A stretch of 64,000 bases of DNA from Nakamurella multipartita DSM 44233 (lineage in GTDB: Bacteria > Actinomycetota > Actinomycetes > Mycobacteriales > Nakamurellaceae), in contig NC_013235.1 of assembly GCF_000024365.1 (NCBI RefSeq), positions 4,216,001 through 4,280,000 on the forward strand. Direction: 5' to 3'. Made by a program: the position numbers and the translations under genes. Of this stretch, positions 52,714 through 61,211 are shown piece after piece (positions within the stretch are counted from its first letter, which is position 1; each line of letters opens with the position of its first letter). Under the pieces are notes generated by a model. That model had not been told where the DNA came from and searched no databases. It saw nothing but the letters and a program-made list of their open reading frames with translations.

Positions 52714-53127
52714 CTAGGCGTGCGCCAGGTCCATGCGGCGCCGCAGGCTCAGCGGACGCATGTCCGTCCAGACCTCGGTGATGTGCGCCAGGCACGCATC
52801 CTTCGGGCCGACGGTGCCGTCCGCCTCCCAGCCCGCGGGCACGTCGCGCCCGGCCGGCCAGATCGAGTACTGCTCCTCGGCGTTGCGCACCACCAGGTAG
52901 ATCGGCTCGTTCTCGCCCGCGTTGGTGTTGTGCACGGCGTTGTTGTTGTTCGCGTTGTTGTTGTTCGCGTTGTTGTTGTTCACGTTGTTGTTGTTCACGG
53001 CGTTGATGCCGTTGTTGTTCGCGCCGTTGTTGTTCGGGGCATTGTTGTTCTGGACGTTGTTGTTCGCGCCGTTGCTGTTGTTGCCGTTGTTGGTGGTGCC
53101 GTTGTGGGTGGTGACGTTGTCGGACAT
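52714..53127 (-). CDS. MbtH-like protein with Asn-rich N-terminal extension
   Basis: A 137-residue protein. Residues 74-137 are a complete MbtH domain: [21 protein letters not shown], then [10 protein letters not shown]. MbtH proteins bind and stabilise adenylation domains. The first 73 residues are unlike any MbtH I know: 39 are Asn, mostly in runs of three or four separated by Ala, Gly or Val. The extension is genuinely in frame: ATG at 53127 has AAGGAG at 5 bases, and no ATG or GTG lies between the extension and the core. It is the gene directly before NRPS A, 14 bases after the SbnB-like gene. Confidence 0.9.
   Translation of the reverse strand: MSDNVTTHNGTTNNGNNSNGANNNVQNNNAPNNNGANNNGINAVNNNNVNNNNANNNNANNNNAVHNTNAGENEPIYLVVRNAEEQYSIWPAGRDVPAGWEADGTVGPKDACLAHITEVWTDMRPLSLRRRMDLAHA
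52920..53100 (-). repeat. AAC-codon repeat tract (Asn-rich coding sequence)
   Basis: On the coding strand AAC triplets dominate; the last part is a tandem 15-base unit (four AAC plus GCG or GTG) coding [10 protein letters not shown]. Base composition is far below the local GC level. Such a tract can expand or shrink by slippage. Confidence 0.85.
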
Positions 53128-53141
53128 GCCTGCTCCTTGGA

Positions 53142-54149
53142 TCAGTGGGTGGCCGAGACCGGTTGGCTCGGCAGGAAATCCGGGACCTCGACGCCGGCCC
53201 CGTTGGCCTGCGCCCGGCTCCGGACGTAGTGGGCGAGCGCGATGTCCAGCGCCCCCAGGCCGAAGGGTGAGAAGATCACCAGCCGGCCGTCGGCGGCCGG
53301 CAGCGGCGTCGCGCCGGTCAGCAGGTCGCCCAGGCCGGCCCCGATGAACGATCGGTCACCGGTCTGCAGCTGGGCCAGGTGCAGCGAGGTGCGCTCGCGG
53401 CAGACGTGGTCGGCGTCGTCGACCACGTTGTAGGCGTTGCGGATGGTCGCCACGGCAATGTCCCGCAGCGAGATGTGCAGCACCAGTGCACCCGGCCGGC
53501 AGGCGCCCAGGTCGAGGTGCGGTTCGGCGGCGGTGGTGGCCAGGCTGATCAGGTCGTGCCGGGCCAGTGCCTGGTCGACGTGGTCAGCGATCTCGACCGT
53601 CGGCACCAGCTCCCGCGCCTGCGCCGCGAAGGCGGCGGCCCGCTGCGGGTCTCGGTCGAAAACGGTGACGCAGGTCAGCTCCGGGGCGACCGCGACCAGA
53701 TACCGGAGCACCTCGACGTTGATGACGCCGGTGCCGACGAGGCCGGCGCCCCGCAGCGGCCGTCCGGCCGCCAGGGTTCGCGCGGCCAGCGCGGCACCGG
53801 CGCCGGTCCGGGCGGCCGAGAGCTGTGAGGCCTCCAGCAATGCCTGCGGCCGGCCGTCCAGCAGCGAGTTCAACACGAGAACCGCACTGGCCCGCGGTGT
53901 TCCGGCTACCACGTTGCCGGGGAAGGAGGAGACCCACTTGACCCCGGCGGCGGCGTGCGGCCCGCCGACGAACGCCGGGAGGGCGATGATCCGCTCCCGC
54001 GGCTGATCGGGAAAGCGCAGGAACACCGAGTGCGGCACCGCGGTCCGGCCGGTGGCGTGCGCGCGGTAGGTCTGCTCGATGACGTCGATGACGTCGAGTT
54101 CGCGGCCGGCCAGGGCGTCGGCGACGTCGTGGGCACGCAGGATCAGCAC
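53142..54149 (-). CDS. sbnB: SbnB-like dehydrogenase (ornithine cyclodeaminase family)
   Basis: A 335-residue member of the ornithine cyclodeaminase/mu-crystallin family, with the nucleotide-binding [15 protein letters not shown] segment and HxD-type surroundings of the SbnB group ([19 protein letters not shown]). SbnB oxidatively splits N-(2-amino-2-carboxyethyl)-glutamate to 2,3-diaminopropionate and 2-oxoglutarate with NAD+. The GTG at 54149 overlaps the stop of the SbnA-like gene by seven bases. The pair supplies L-Dap for the NRPS; assignment rests on pairing with SbnA as much as on sequence. Confidence 0.85.
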   Translation of the reverse strand: MLILRAHDVADALAGRELDVIDVIEQTYRAHATGRTAVPHSVFLRFPDQPRERIIALPAFVGGPHAAAGVKWVSSFPGNVVAGTPRASAVLVLNSLLDGRPQALLEASQLSAARTGAGAALAARTLAAGRPLRGAGLVGTGVINVEVLRYLVAVAPELTCVTVFDRDPQRAAAFAAQARELVPTVEIADHVDQALARHDLISLATTAAEPHLDLGACRPGALVLHISLRDIAVATIRNAYNVVDDADHVCRERTSLHLAQLQTGDRSFIGAGLGDLLTGATPLPAADGRLVIFSPFGLGALDIALAHYVRSRAQANGAGVEVPDFLPSQPVSATH

Positions 54150-55159
54150 CAGGCCACGTCCTCGATGATCGGGCGCTGCCAGAGTTGCAGCGCGTCGGCG
54201 CCGAAGTGCTCGGCCACCCAGGGGTCGGAATAGATGGTGTCCAGGTAGCGGTCGCCACCGTCGGGAAAGATCGCCACCACCGTCGAGCCGGCCGGGATGC
54301 GCGGGGCGAACCGGCGGACCGCGGCGATCGTCGCCCCGGACGAGCCACCGGCCAGGATGCCCTCCTGCCGGGTCAGGGCCCGGCAGGCCACGATGCACTC
54401 CAGGTCGGTGACGTGCACGACGTCGTCGACCAGGCTCGGGTCCAGCAACGCCGGCCGGATCGCCGCGCCATGCCCGGGAATCAGCCGGCGTCCGGGGGTG
54501 GTGTGAAACAGGACACTGCCCACCGCATCCACCGCGATCACCCGGGTCGGCAGGCCTTGCGCCCGCAGGTATCCGACGCAGCCGCGCAGCGTGCCGAAGG
54601 TACCCGCCGCGGCGAACAGGAAGTCCACCCGGCCGTCCAGCGCCTCGGCGATCTCGCGCATGGTGTTCTCGTGGGCGGCCGGATTGCGCAGGTTCGCGTA
54701 CTGGTTGGGCGAGTAGGCGTGGGGCAGGGTGTCGAGCAGGTGGCGGACCCGACGGACCCGTTCGGGCAGGTACTCGCCGGTGGCCGGATCCCGGTCGGTC
54801 ACCACCTCGACCCGCGCGCCGTAGGCCCGCAGGATGGCCAGGTTCTGCGTGGTCGTCTTGGCATCGACGACGCAGATCAGATCGATGCCGTAGTAGCAGC
54901 AGATCTGGGCCAGACCGATGGCCAGGTTGCCGGAGCTGGATTCGATCACCACGGTCCGGCCGGGCCGGACCCCGCCGTCGAGAATCTTGGCCTGCAGCAT
55001 GGCCAGCGCGGATCGATCCTTCACCGAGCCACCCGGGTTGAACCGCTCCATCTTGGCGAACAGCCGGAAGTCGAAACCCGGAACGAGGCATCCCATCTCC
55101 ACCAGCGGGGTGTCCCCGATCGCGGAGAGAATGCCCTTGAGCGGTCTCCGGACGGCCAT
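54143..55159 (-). CDS. sbnA: SbnA-like PLP synthase (2,3-diaminopropionate pathway)
   Basis: A 338-residue fold-type II PLP enzyme of the cysteine synthase family. The cofactor Lys is at 47 (NPGGSVKDR), the phosphate loop reads ESSSGNLA, and GGSSGAT is a later glycine loop. SbnA joins O-phosphoserine and glutamate to N-(2-amino-2-carboxyethyl)-glutamate, the substrate of SbnB. Direct overlap with the SbnB-like gene distinguishes it from a housekeeping cysteine synthase. ATG at 55159 has AGGAA 8 bases upstream. The 111 bases to the C-domain gene upstream hold no gene. Confidence 0.88.
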   Translation of the reverse strand: MAVRRPLKGILSAIGDTPLVEMGCLVPGFDFRLFAKMERFNPGGSVKDRSALAMLQAKILDGGVRPGRTVVIESSSGNLAIGLAQICCYYGIDLICVVDAKTTTQNLAILRAYGARVEVVTDRDPATGEYLPERVRRVRHLLDTLPHAYSPNQYANLRNPAAHENTMREIAEALDGRVDFLFAAAGTFGTLRGCVGYLRAQGLPTRVIAVDAVGSVLFHTTPGRRLIPGHGAAIRPALLDPSLVDDVVHVTDLECIVACRALTRQEGILAGGSSGATIAAVRRFAPRIPAGSTVVAIFPDGGDRYLDTIYSDPWVAEHFGADALQLWQRPIIEDVAWC

Positions 55160-55270
55160 GTCATCTGTTCCTTGCGATCGTTGCCGATTGATTGCCCGTG
55201 CAGGCCCGGGTCATCAGCCGGTGCGATCTCCCCCGGCCGTTCGCCCCCGACCTCACTGTGGCCGAGTGCT

Positions 55271-56623
55271 CTATATCCGAACTATCGGTGGCTCGACCAC
55301 CGCGTCGAGCCGGCCGACGGGCGTCCCCGGATCGTGGGCCGCCGCGGCCAGGATCCGCAGGTACGCCCCGAGATAGCGGCGGATCGTGGACTCGGCAAAG
55401 AGTTCCCGGTCGTACCGGAACGCGATCTCCGACGAGTGCTCGCCCCGGGCGATCTCCACCCCCAGGTCGTACTGCCCCTGCAGCCGGGGCACCTCGAAAG
55501 GGTGCACCACGCCGTCGAATCGGTCCGGCCCGAACGCGAGCCGGGCATCGACCTGGGTGATCGCGATCCGGTACGGCGGTCCGGCGTCCCGGCCCCGGTC
55601 CAGGGCGCGGACGATGTGCGGGTACGGCAGGGCCGCGGCGGCCGCCGCCGCGCGCAGCTCACGGGCCGCAGCCTGGACGAGGTCGGCGGCCGAGCCGCCG
55701 GGGTCGACCGTGGCCCGCAGCAGCACCATGTTGACGTAGTAGCCGATCGCCGGCAGTGTCGGCCGGCTCCGGCGCAGGCTCATCGGGCAGCCGATCAGGA
55801 AGTCCCGGGCCCCACCGGTCGCATGGATCAACGCCTGCAGGGCGGCCAGCTGGACGGCGAACGGCGTGACCCCCAGGGTCATTGCGCGGTCCTGCACCGC
55901 CCGTTCCAGGGTCGCCGGCACCTCGACCGTGACGGTGTCCCCCTGGTACGCCGGTCGCGCGGGACGTGGCCGATCCGAAGGGAGTTCGCCCGCCGGCACC
56001 TGCCGGCCCACGGTCCGCCAGTAGCTGGTCCAGCTCGCCCGCTGCGGGCCGGCCAGCTTGCGCCGCTCGGCCGCCACCTGGTCGTTCCAGGTCCAGGTCA
56101 GGGCGGGCAGGTCGGGGCGGCGACCGGCGGACCGGGCCTGGTAGGCCGTCAGCAGGTCGCGCCAGAGCACGAACTGGGAGGCGGCGTCGCTGGCGATGTG
56201 GTGGTTGCCGCAGACCAGGACCGCGTCGCCGGCCGCGCGCCGCAGCAACCGGAACCGGGCGGTGCCGCGGGCCAGGTCGTACGGCTCCCCGGCCACCGTG
56301 GCCACCAGGTCGGCCAGCTGCCGGTCGTCCACGGTGCCGACGTCGTCGACCCGTAGCCCCGGCCCGGTCGCATCGACCAGGCGCACCGGCATCCCGTCGT
56401 CCTCCACGAAGCGCGAGCGCAGCAGGTCGTGCCGTTCGGTGACGATCTCGACGGCCTCGGTCAGGGCCGAGACATCAGGCGACGGGATGAATCTCGCCGC
56501 TCCCGCGTCGTTGTAGGCGGCGCTGCCGGGGGCCAGCCGATGCAGCATCCACAGCGCCTGCTGCCCGACCGAGATCGGCAGCTCGGCCGCGCGCACCGCG
56601 CCCGGATCCGTGAGCACCCCCAC
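55271..56623 (-). CDS. Free-standing NRPS condensation domain
   Basis: A 450-residue single C domain without A or T partners. The active-site motif is HHIASDA (HHxxxDA; Gly replaced by Ala), and the N-terminal ISVGQQALWMLHRL is the C1 core. It is the first gene of the minus-strand operon, while NRPS A lacks a starting C domain. It probably couples an acyl or aminoacyl chain from a separate carrier (for example the ACP fusion encoded divergently) to the residue on module 1, acting in trans. GTG at 56623 has GGGGGAG 5 bases upstream. Confidence 0.9.
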   Translation of the reverse strand: MGVLTDPGAVRAAELPISVGQQALWMLHRLAPGSAAYNDAGAARFIPSPDVSALTEAVEIVTERHDLLRSRFVEDDGMPVRLVDATGPGLRVDDVGTVDDRQLADLVATVAGEPYDLARGTARFRLLRRAAGDAVLVCGNHHIASDAASQFVLWRDLLTAYQARSAGRRPDLPALTWTWNDQVAAERRKLAGPQRASWTSYWRTVGRQVPAGELPSDRPRPARPAYQGDTVTVEVPATLERAVQDRAMTLGVTPFAVQLAALQALIHATGGARDFLIGCPMSLRRSRPTLPAIGYYVNMVLLRATVDPGGSAADLVQAAARELRAAAAAAALPYPHIVRALDRGRDAGPPYRIAITQVDARLAFGPDRFDGVVHPFEVPRLQGQYDLGVEIARGEHSSEIAFRYDRELFAESTIRRYLGAYLRILAAAAHDPGTPVGRLDAVVEPPIVRI

Positions 56624-56708
56624 CGTCGCTCCCCCGTCGTCCGGCCCGGGCGCGGTTTGCGCACCGGGCTTTCTCGCGGTCGAGCCTGCGGGGGCCGGCT
56701 ACATCGCC

Positions 56709-56735
56709 GCTATATCGGGACGGGCCGTTCGTCAA
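56709..56735 (-). promoter_or_regulatory. Promoter candidate of the minus-strand NRPS operon
   Basis: On the minus strand TTGACG (56735-56730) and TATAGC (56714-56709) are spaced 15 bases, slightly short. For the opposite direction TATAGA at 56746-56751 is a -10 candidate without a clear -35. The 256-base gap 56624-56879 is thus a divergent promoter region between the two operons. Confidence 0.4.
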
Positions 56736-56879
56736 GCCCGCCAGGTATAGAAAAAACATGGTGCCCGCCCCCACCGTGAGTCCAACAGGCCGGCCCGCCG
56801 GCGGTGGCTGCTCGCTTCTGCCGGGCGCCGGACCGCCGGGATGCCGGCAATCGGCGCCGTGGGGGCAGGAGGTCGGGGG

Positions 56880-58406
56880 ATGGCGCGCACGCAACCGCTC
56901 GACGCTGCCCGGTGCACCGCGCTGGCCGCCCGCTTCGGCACCCCCCTGTTCGTCTACGACGCCGAGGTGCTGGCCGCTTCGTTCGGCGAGCTGCGGGAGG
57001 CCCTGCCGCCGGCCGTCGAGATCTTCTACTCGCTCAAGGCGAATCCGAACGTGTCGGTGGTCGGGGTGCTGGCCGCCGCGGGCGCCCGGGCCGAGGTGTG
57101 CTCGCGGGCCGAACTGCGGACGGCGTTGCTGGCCGGGATCGACCCGGCCGACATCATCTTCCTCGGCCCGAGCAAGTCGGCGACCGACCTGGAGGCCTGC
57201 CTGACGGCCGGCATCTACGCGATCGTGGCCGAGTCCTTCGACGAACTCGGCGAACTCGACCGGATCGCCCGGAGCCGGCAGGTCCGGCCGCGGGTCATGC
57301 TGCGGGTCAACCCCCGGCGCGGCACCACCGGCGCCGGGCTGTCGATGGGCGGCAAGCCGCGCCAGTTCGGCATCGACGAGAGTCAGCTGGAGCATTGCGG
57401 ATCGGTCCCCGAACGGTTCCCCCAGCTCGACGTCTGCGGCATCCACGTCTACCTGGGCACGCGACTGCTCGACGCGTCGCTGTTCACCGAGAACGTGCGG
57501 GCCACCCTCGAACTGGCCGAGCGGATCGCCGCGGTGACCGGCATCCGGCTCGCCGCCGTCGATGTCGGAGGCGGGGTCGGGGTGGCGTACTTCGCCGGCG
57601 AGTCCGACCCGGATCTGAGCGGGGTCCGGGCGGAGCTGGAGCCGCTCGTCGCCTCGTTCCGGCAGCGTCATCCACGGGTGCGGCTGATGTGCGAATCCGG
57701 CCGGTTCCTGGCCGCCCGGGCCGGTGAGTACGTGGTGCGCGTCGGAGCGGTGAAGCAATCCATGGGTCAGTGGTTCGCCAGCACGGACGGCGGCACCCAT
57801 CATCACCAGGCGGCCGCCGGCATCGGCTCGGTGGTGCCGCGCAACTTCCCGGTCCGCCTGCTCAACCGGACCTCGGCGGCGCCGGCCGGCGCCTGGCAGG
57901 TGACCGGTTCGCTGTGCACCCCCAACGACACCCTGGCCCGCAACGTCGAGCTGCCGCAACTGCAGGTCGGCGACCTGATCGGGATCGGCCGGTCCGGCGC
58001 CTATGCCGCCAGCGCGTCGCCCGGACGTTTCCTCAGCCACGGATATGCCGCCGAAGTTCTCCTGCACGACGGCGACGGCCATCTCGTCCGCCGCCGGGAC
58101 AACCCACTCGACCTGCTGCGCGGGCAGCACTACCACCACGTCAGGACTCGCCCCATGGAACGTCGCCAGGCCATCGAACACATCCGGGTCGCAGTCGAGA
58201 AGGTGACCCGACGTGACCTGCCCGCGCTGGATGCGGAGACCCCGCTGCCGGCCCTCGGGCTCGATTCCACCGGGATGCTCGAACTGCTCATGGAGTTGGA
58301 GGATCTCGCGACCTTCGTGGTCGATCCGGACGACCTCGATCCGGAGGTGTTCCGGACGGTCGGCACCCTGTGCGACTACCTGACCCGAATGGCGTCGGTG
58401 CCGTGA
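56880..58406 (+). CDS. PLP-dependent decarboxylase fused to an acyl carrier protein
   Basis: A 508-residue fusion. Residues 1-415 are a fold-type III decarboxylase of the diaminopimelate decarboxylase (LysA) family, with PLP Lys at 53 (FYSLKANPN), the VDVGGGVG phosphate loop, and CESGRF. Residues 430-508 are an ACP with the phosphopantetheine Ser at 463 (GLDSTGML). BtrK and VinO are relatives that decarboxylate an amino acid bound to a separate ACP; here enzyme and carrier are one chain. The ATG at 56880 has GGAGG 7 bases upstream. It leads a plus-strand operon coupled by 4-base overlaps and probably makes an omega- or beta-aminoacyl thioester starter. Confidence 0.88.
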   Translation: MARTQPLDAARCTALAARFGTPLFVYDAEVLAASFGELREALPPAVEIFYSLKANPNVSVVGVLAAAGARAEVCSRAELRTALLAGIDPADIIFLGPSKSATDLEACLTAGIYAIVAESFDELGELDRIARSRQVRPRVMLRVNPRRGTTGAGLSMGGKPRQFGIDESQLEHCGSVPERFPQLDVCGIHVYLGTRLLDASLFTENVRATLELAERIAAVTGIRLAAVDVGGGVGVAYFAGESDPDLSGVRAELEPLVASFRQRHPRVRLMCESGRFLAARAGEYVVRVGAVKQSMGQWFASTDGGTHHHQAAAGIGSVVPRNFPVRLLNRTSAAPAGAWQVTGSLCTPNDTLARNVELPQLQVGDLIGIGRSGAYAASASPGRFLSHGYAAEVLLHDGDGHLVRRRDNPLDLLRGQHYHHVRTRPMERRQAIEHIRVAVEKVTRRDLPALDAETPLPALGLDSTGMLELLMELEDLATFVVDPDDLDPEVFRTVGTLCDYLTRMASVP

Positions 58407-59098
58407 TCCACTCCATCGCCCGGCCCGACATCGCCGCCGTCGCCCGTCGTGACGGCCTGGCCGCCGGCCTGACGGCGGCGTTCGATCTGCAGGCCCCGGT
58501 GCCCTGCAGCGCCGGTGGCCGCACCCTGCTGCCCCCCGGCCTGCTGCCGGTGGTCGTCGGGTGGTCGCTGCCGGACATGCAGCTGCCGGCCGGGCGATGC
58601 CGGGTCGAGATCGAACCGCATGAGCTGGCCCGCAGCGAACACCTCGTGCTGGTCCGGGTGAGCCGGTTGGCGGCCTCGACACCGGCCACCGCCCGGCGGG
58701 TCGCCGCGGATGTCGAGGCGGACGGCTTCAGCTGGCCCGCCGCATTGCTGGCGGTGCGGGCGGGGCTGACTCGGCGGCTGCTGGGCCGGGCCATCGAGGA
58801 GCTGGCCGGGCGAATCTCGGACGGGGCCCCGCTGACCGAGCGGCAGCTGGTGCGAGCCGAGATCGCCGAGATCGCGATCACCGTCGAGACTGTCGAGACC
58901 GTGTTGCCCGCGCTGCCGAGCCGGCCGGCCGACGCCGAGACCGACTTCTGGCACGGCGAACTCGACCGCGCCGACCAGGCGCTGAGCCGGTTGTTCGGGG
59001 CGTCGGGGTACCTGGACGATCATCCCGCCCGCGGGTTGCGGCTGGTCCCACTGCTCCGCGACGTGTATGCGCCGCCCGGCCTGGGGCAGGCCGCGTGA
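58403..59098 (+). CDS. Acyl-CoA-dehydrogenase-like subunit (C-terminal-domain type)
   Basis: A 231-residue protein. The middle part (RRLLGRAIEELAGRISDG, then LTERQLVRAEIAEI) resembles the C-terminal helical domain of acyl-CoA dehydrogenases, where flavin and dimer contacts lie. The N-terminal half is not recognisable and no catalytic Glu can be placed. GTG at 58403 overlaps the preceding stop (GTGA) and its own stop overlaps the next gene, a larger dehydrogenase. The arrangement suggests a heteromeric enzyme like the FadE pairs of actinobacteria. Moderate confidence. Confidence 0.6.
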   Translation: MIHSIARPDIAAVARRDGLAAGLTAAFDLQAPVPCSAGGRTLLPPGLLPVVVGWSLPDMQLPAGRCRVEIEPHELARSEHLVLVRVSRLAASTPATARRVAADVEADGFSWPAALLAVRAGLTRRLLGRAIEELAGRISDGAPLTERQLVRAEIAEIAITVETVETVLPALPSRPADAETDFWHGELDRADQALSRLFGASGYLDDHPARGLRLVPLLRDVYAPPGLGQAA

Positions 59099-60258
59099 GC
59101 AAGGGGGACGAGCGGCTCGACGAGGTGCGGGCGCAGGCCCGGGCCATTGCCCCGGATCTGCGCAGCCGCGCGTTGGACGTGGACGCCCATCCGGCGCAGG
59201 TGGCCCGACATGTCGACTCCCCCGGCATGCGCATGGTGCACGCGATCAGCATGGGGCCGGCGCAGCCGCAGCCGGACCGGTGCCGCCGGCTGACCGTCGC
59301 CACGCTCGAGGCGGCCCGTGGCGATGCCGGCGTGCTGCTGGCCAGCCCGGGTCCGTCGGTGGCCGGGGTGGTCGTCGATCTGCTGGCCGACGAGGCCCAG
59401 CGCGACCGGTTCCGGTCCGCGCTGGCCGACGGCCGGTCGTGGGCCTTCTGCGCGATCACCGAGCCGCAGGGCGGCAGCGACGTGCTCGGGTTGCGCACGC
59501 AGCTCCGGCGCACCCCGGACGGCCTGCGTCTGTCCGGCTCGAAGCTGTATGTCGGCAACGCTTCTCGGGCTCGCGTCGGGGTGGTGCTGGCCCGGACCGG
59601 GCCCAGCCCGCTGCACATCAGGGCGGTCCTGGTGCCCGCCGATGCCCCCGGCGTCGTCGGGTCGCCGCTACCGATGGCCGGTCTGCGCGGGGCCCGGATC
59701 GGCCGGCTGACCTTCACCGACGTCCCGGTGTGCGAGCAGGACGTTCTCGGCGCGCACCTGCCGCCGAGCCGGCGGGGCCTGTGGGGTGCGATCCGGGCCT
59801 TCGCCAGCGTCCGGGTGCAGGTCGGCGCAATGGCGGTGGCGACGGCGGCCGCGGTGTGCGACTACGTCACCGAGCACGTCACCGATCACGCAGCCGTCCG
59901 GCGCGACGCCGACCTGACCGCCATCCGGGCGAGAATCGCGGCCGCGGAACGACTCCTGCTCATGGCGGCCGCCGCGGTGGACCGGGACGAGGGCCGCGGG
60001 CAGCTGTCCGCACTGGCCAAGGTGACCGCGACCCGGCTGGCCATCGACGTCACCACCGGGCTGCCGGCGCGGCTGGGCCGCGGCGCCCTGCTCGACCACC
60101 CCTTGCTGGAGAAGTGGCGGCGGGACGCCGCCGGGTTCGAGTTCATGGAGGGCACCACGGCCATGCAGTTGTTGCACGTCGCCGACGGCGCCCTGCGGGA
60201 CCCGCGGAACCGGGGGCCGGCCGACCAGCCGGCGCAGCCGGACGGAGCGGCGGCATGA
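59095..60258 (+). CDS. Acyl-CoA (acyl-ACP) dehydrogenase
   Basis: A 387-residue flavoprotein with the family motifs FCAITEPQGGSDV (flavin-binding middle domain) and FEFMEGTTAMQLLHVADGAL near the C-terminus. In secondary metabolism such enzymes oxidise carrier-bound acyl or aminoacyl groups, for example in zwittermicin and viomycin pathways. Start GTG 59095 overlaps the stop of the small dehydrogenase-like gene, so the two products may form one enzyme. Its likely substrate is the thioester on the ACP fusion upstream; this is inference. Confidence 0.85.
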   Translation: MSKGDERLDEVRAQARAIAPDLRSRALDVDAHPAQVARHVDSPGMRMVHAISMGPAQPQPDRCRRLTVATLEAARGDAGVLLASPGPSVAGVVVDLLADEAQRDRFRSALADGRSWAFCAITEPQGGSDVLGLRTQLRRTPDGLRLSGSKLYVGNASRARVGVVLARTGPSPLHIRAVLVPADAPGVVGSPLPMAGLRGARIGRLTFTDVPVCEQDVLGAHLPPSRRGLWGAIRAFASVRVQVGAMAVATAAAVCDYVTEHVTDHAAVRRDADLTAIRARIAAAERLLLMAAAAVDRDEGRGQLSALAKVTATRLAIDVTTGLPARLGRGALLDHPLLEKWRRDAAGFEFMEGTTAMQLLHVADGALRDPRNRGPADQPAQPDGAAA

Positions 60259-61211
60259 CCGTGTTGCAGGCCGTGGCGACCTACGTGCCGCCGGTGGGGC
60301 GTCCGCTGAGTGAGGTGGCCGGCGAGCTGCACCTGTCCGCGTCCGAGGTGAAGATCTACGAGAAGTTCTACGGCCTGCGGGATTACCGGGTCGATCGGGA
60401 GGCCGACGGGGCCGAGCTGCTGGCCCGCGCGGCGCGGTCGCTGCCCTCGCTGGACCGGGTCGCCCACCGGGTGCGCTATGTCCTGCACGCCAAGAGCGTG
60501 CCGCCCAGCGGACCGCACGCCGAACCGCCGGTGCAGGCGGTCCGGGCCGCGCTCGGCCTGTCCGGGGCCGTCGGGTTCGCGGTCACCCAACACGCCTGCG
60601 CGTCCGGGCTGCTGGCGCTGGACCTGGCCGGCCGGCTGCTCGCGGCGCACGACGCCGACGCGCTGGTCCTGCTCCTCACCGGTGAGAAGGCCGATCCGAC
60701 CGTCAACCAGGTGATGCCGGCGCCGACGGTGACGGGCGAATCGAGCGCGGCCTGCCTGGTCGGCCGCACCGGCGACGGTGACGAGCTGCTGTCCTACGAA
60801 TGGCGGGTGGACGGGGAGTTCCGCGACGGCACCGCGATGCCGCCCGCGACCCGGTCCCGGTTTCACCAGCGCTACCCGGACACGCTGGCCGCGGTGATCC
60901 GGGCGGCCGTGCGCAAGGCCGGCCTGGAGCTGTCCGATCTGGCGAAGATCCTGCCGCACAACGTCAATCGAGCATCCTGGGTGCGGGTGGCCGCCCTGCT
61001 GGACCTGCCGCTGGACCGGGTCTACCTGGACAACGTGCCGATCACCGGGCATTCCTTCTGCGCGGATCCGTTCGTCAACTACCGCTCGGCGCTCGATGCC
61101 GACCTGCTGCCGCCCGGGCGACCGTACCTGCTGGTCAGCGTCGGGCTCGGTGCGGTGTACGCGGCGATGGTGCTGCGGGCCCGGGGCACCGCCGGGCGGT
61201 GGCCCCGATGA
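60255..61211 (+). CDS. 3-Oxoacyl-ACP synthase III (FabH-like)
   Basis: A 318-residue thiolase-fold enzyme. The catalytic Cys is at 115 (TQHACASGLLAL) and the His at 235 in LPHNVN; the third position, Asn in the FabH GNTSAAS region, corresponds to ITGHSFCADPFVNY and is altered. KAS III enzymes condense a primed acyl-CoA or acyl-ACP with malonyl-ACP, or act as acyl transferases in secondary metabolism. It is coupled by ATGA overlap to the dehydrogenase upstream and to a Cys-less relative downstream. Predicted to extend or transfer the starter made on the ACP fusion. Confidence 0.87.
   Translation: MTVLQAVATYVPPVGRPLSEVAGELHLSASEVKIYEKFYGLRDYRVDREADGAELLARAARSLPSLDRVAHRVRYVLHAKSVPPSGPHAEPPVQAVRAALGLSGAVGFAVTQHACASGLLALDLAGRLLAAHDADALVLLLTGEKADPTVNQVMPAPTVTGESSAACLVGRTGDGDELLSYEWRVDGEFRDGTAMPPATRSRFHQRYPDTLAAVIRAAVRKAGLELSDLAKILPHNVNRASWVRVAALLDLPLDRVYLDNVPITGHSFCADPFVNYRSALDADLLPPGRPYLLVSVGLGAVYAAMVLRARGTAGRWPR

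Noticed and set aside
54143-55159. Housekeeping cysteine synthase.
   Set aside because: The gene overlaps an ornithine-cyclodeaminase-family gene inside the NRPS operon, the SbnA/SbnB arrangement, and has no sulfur-metabolism neighbours.
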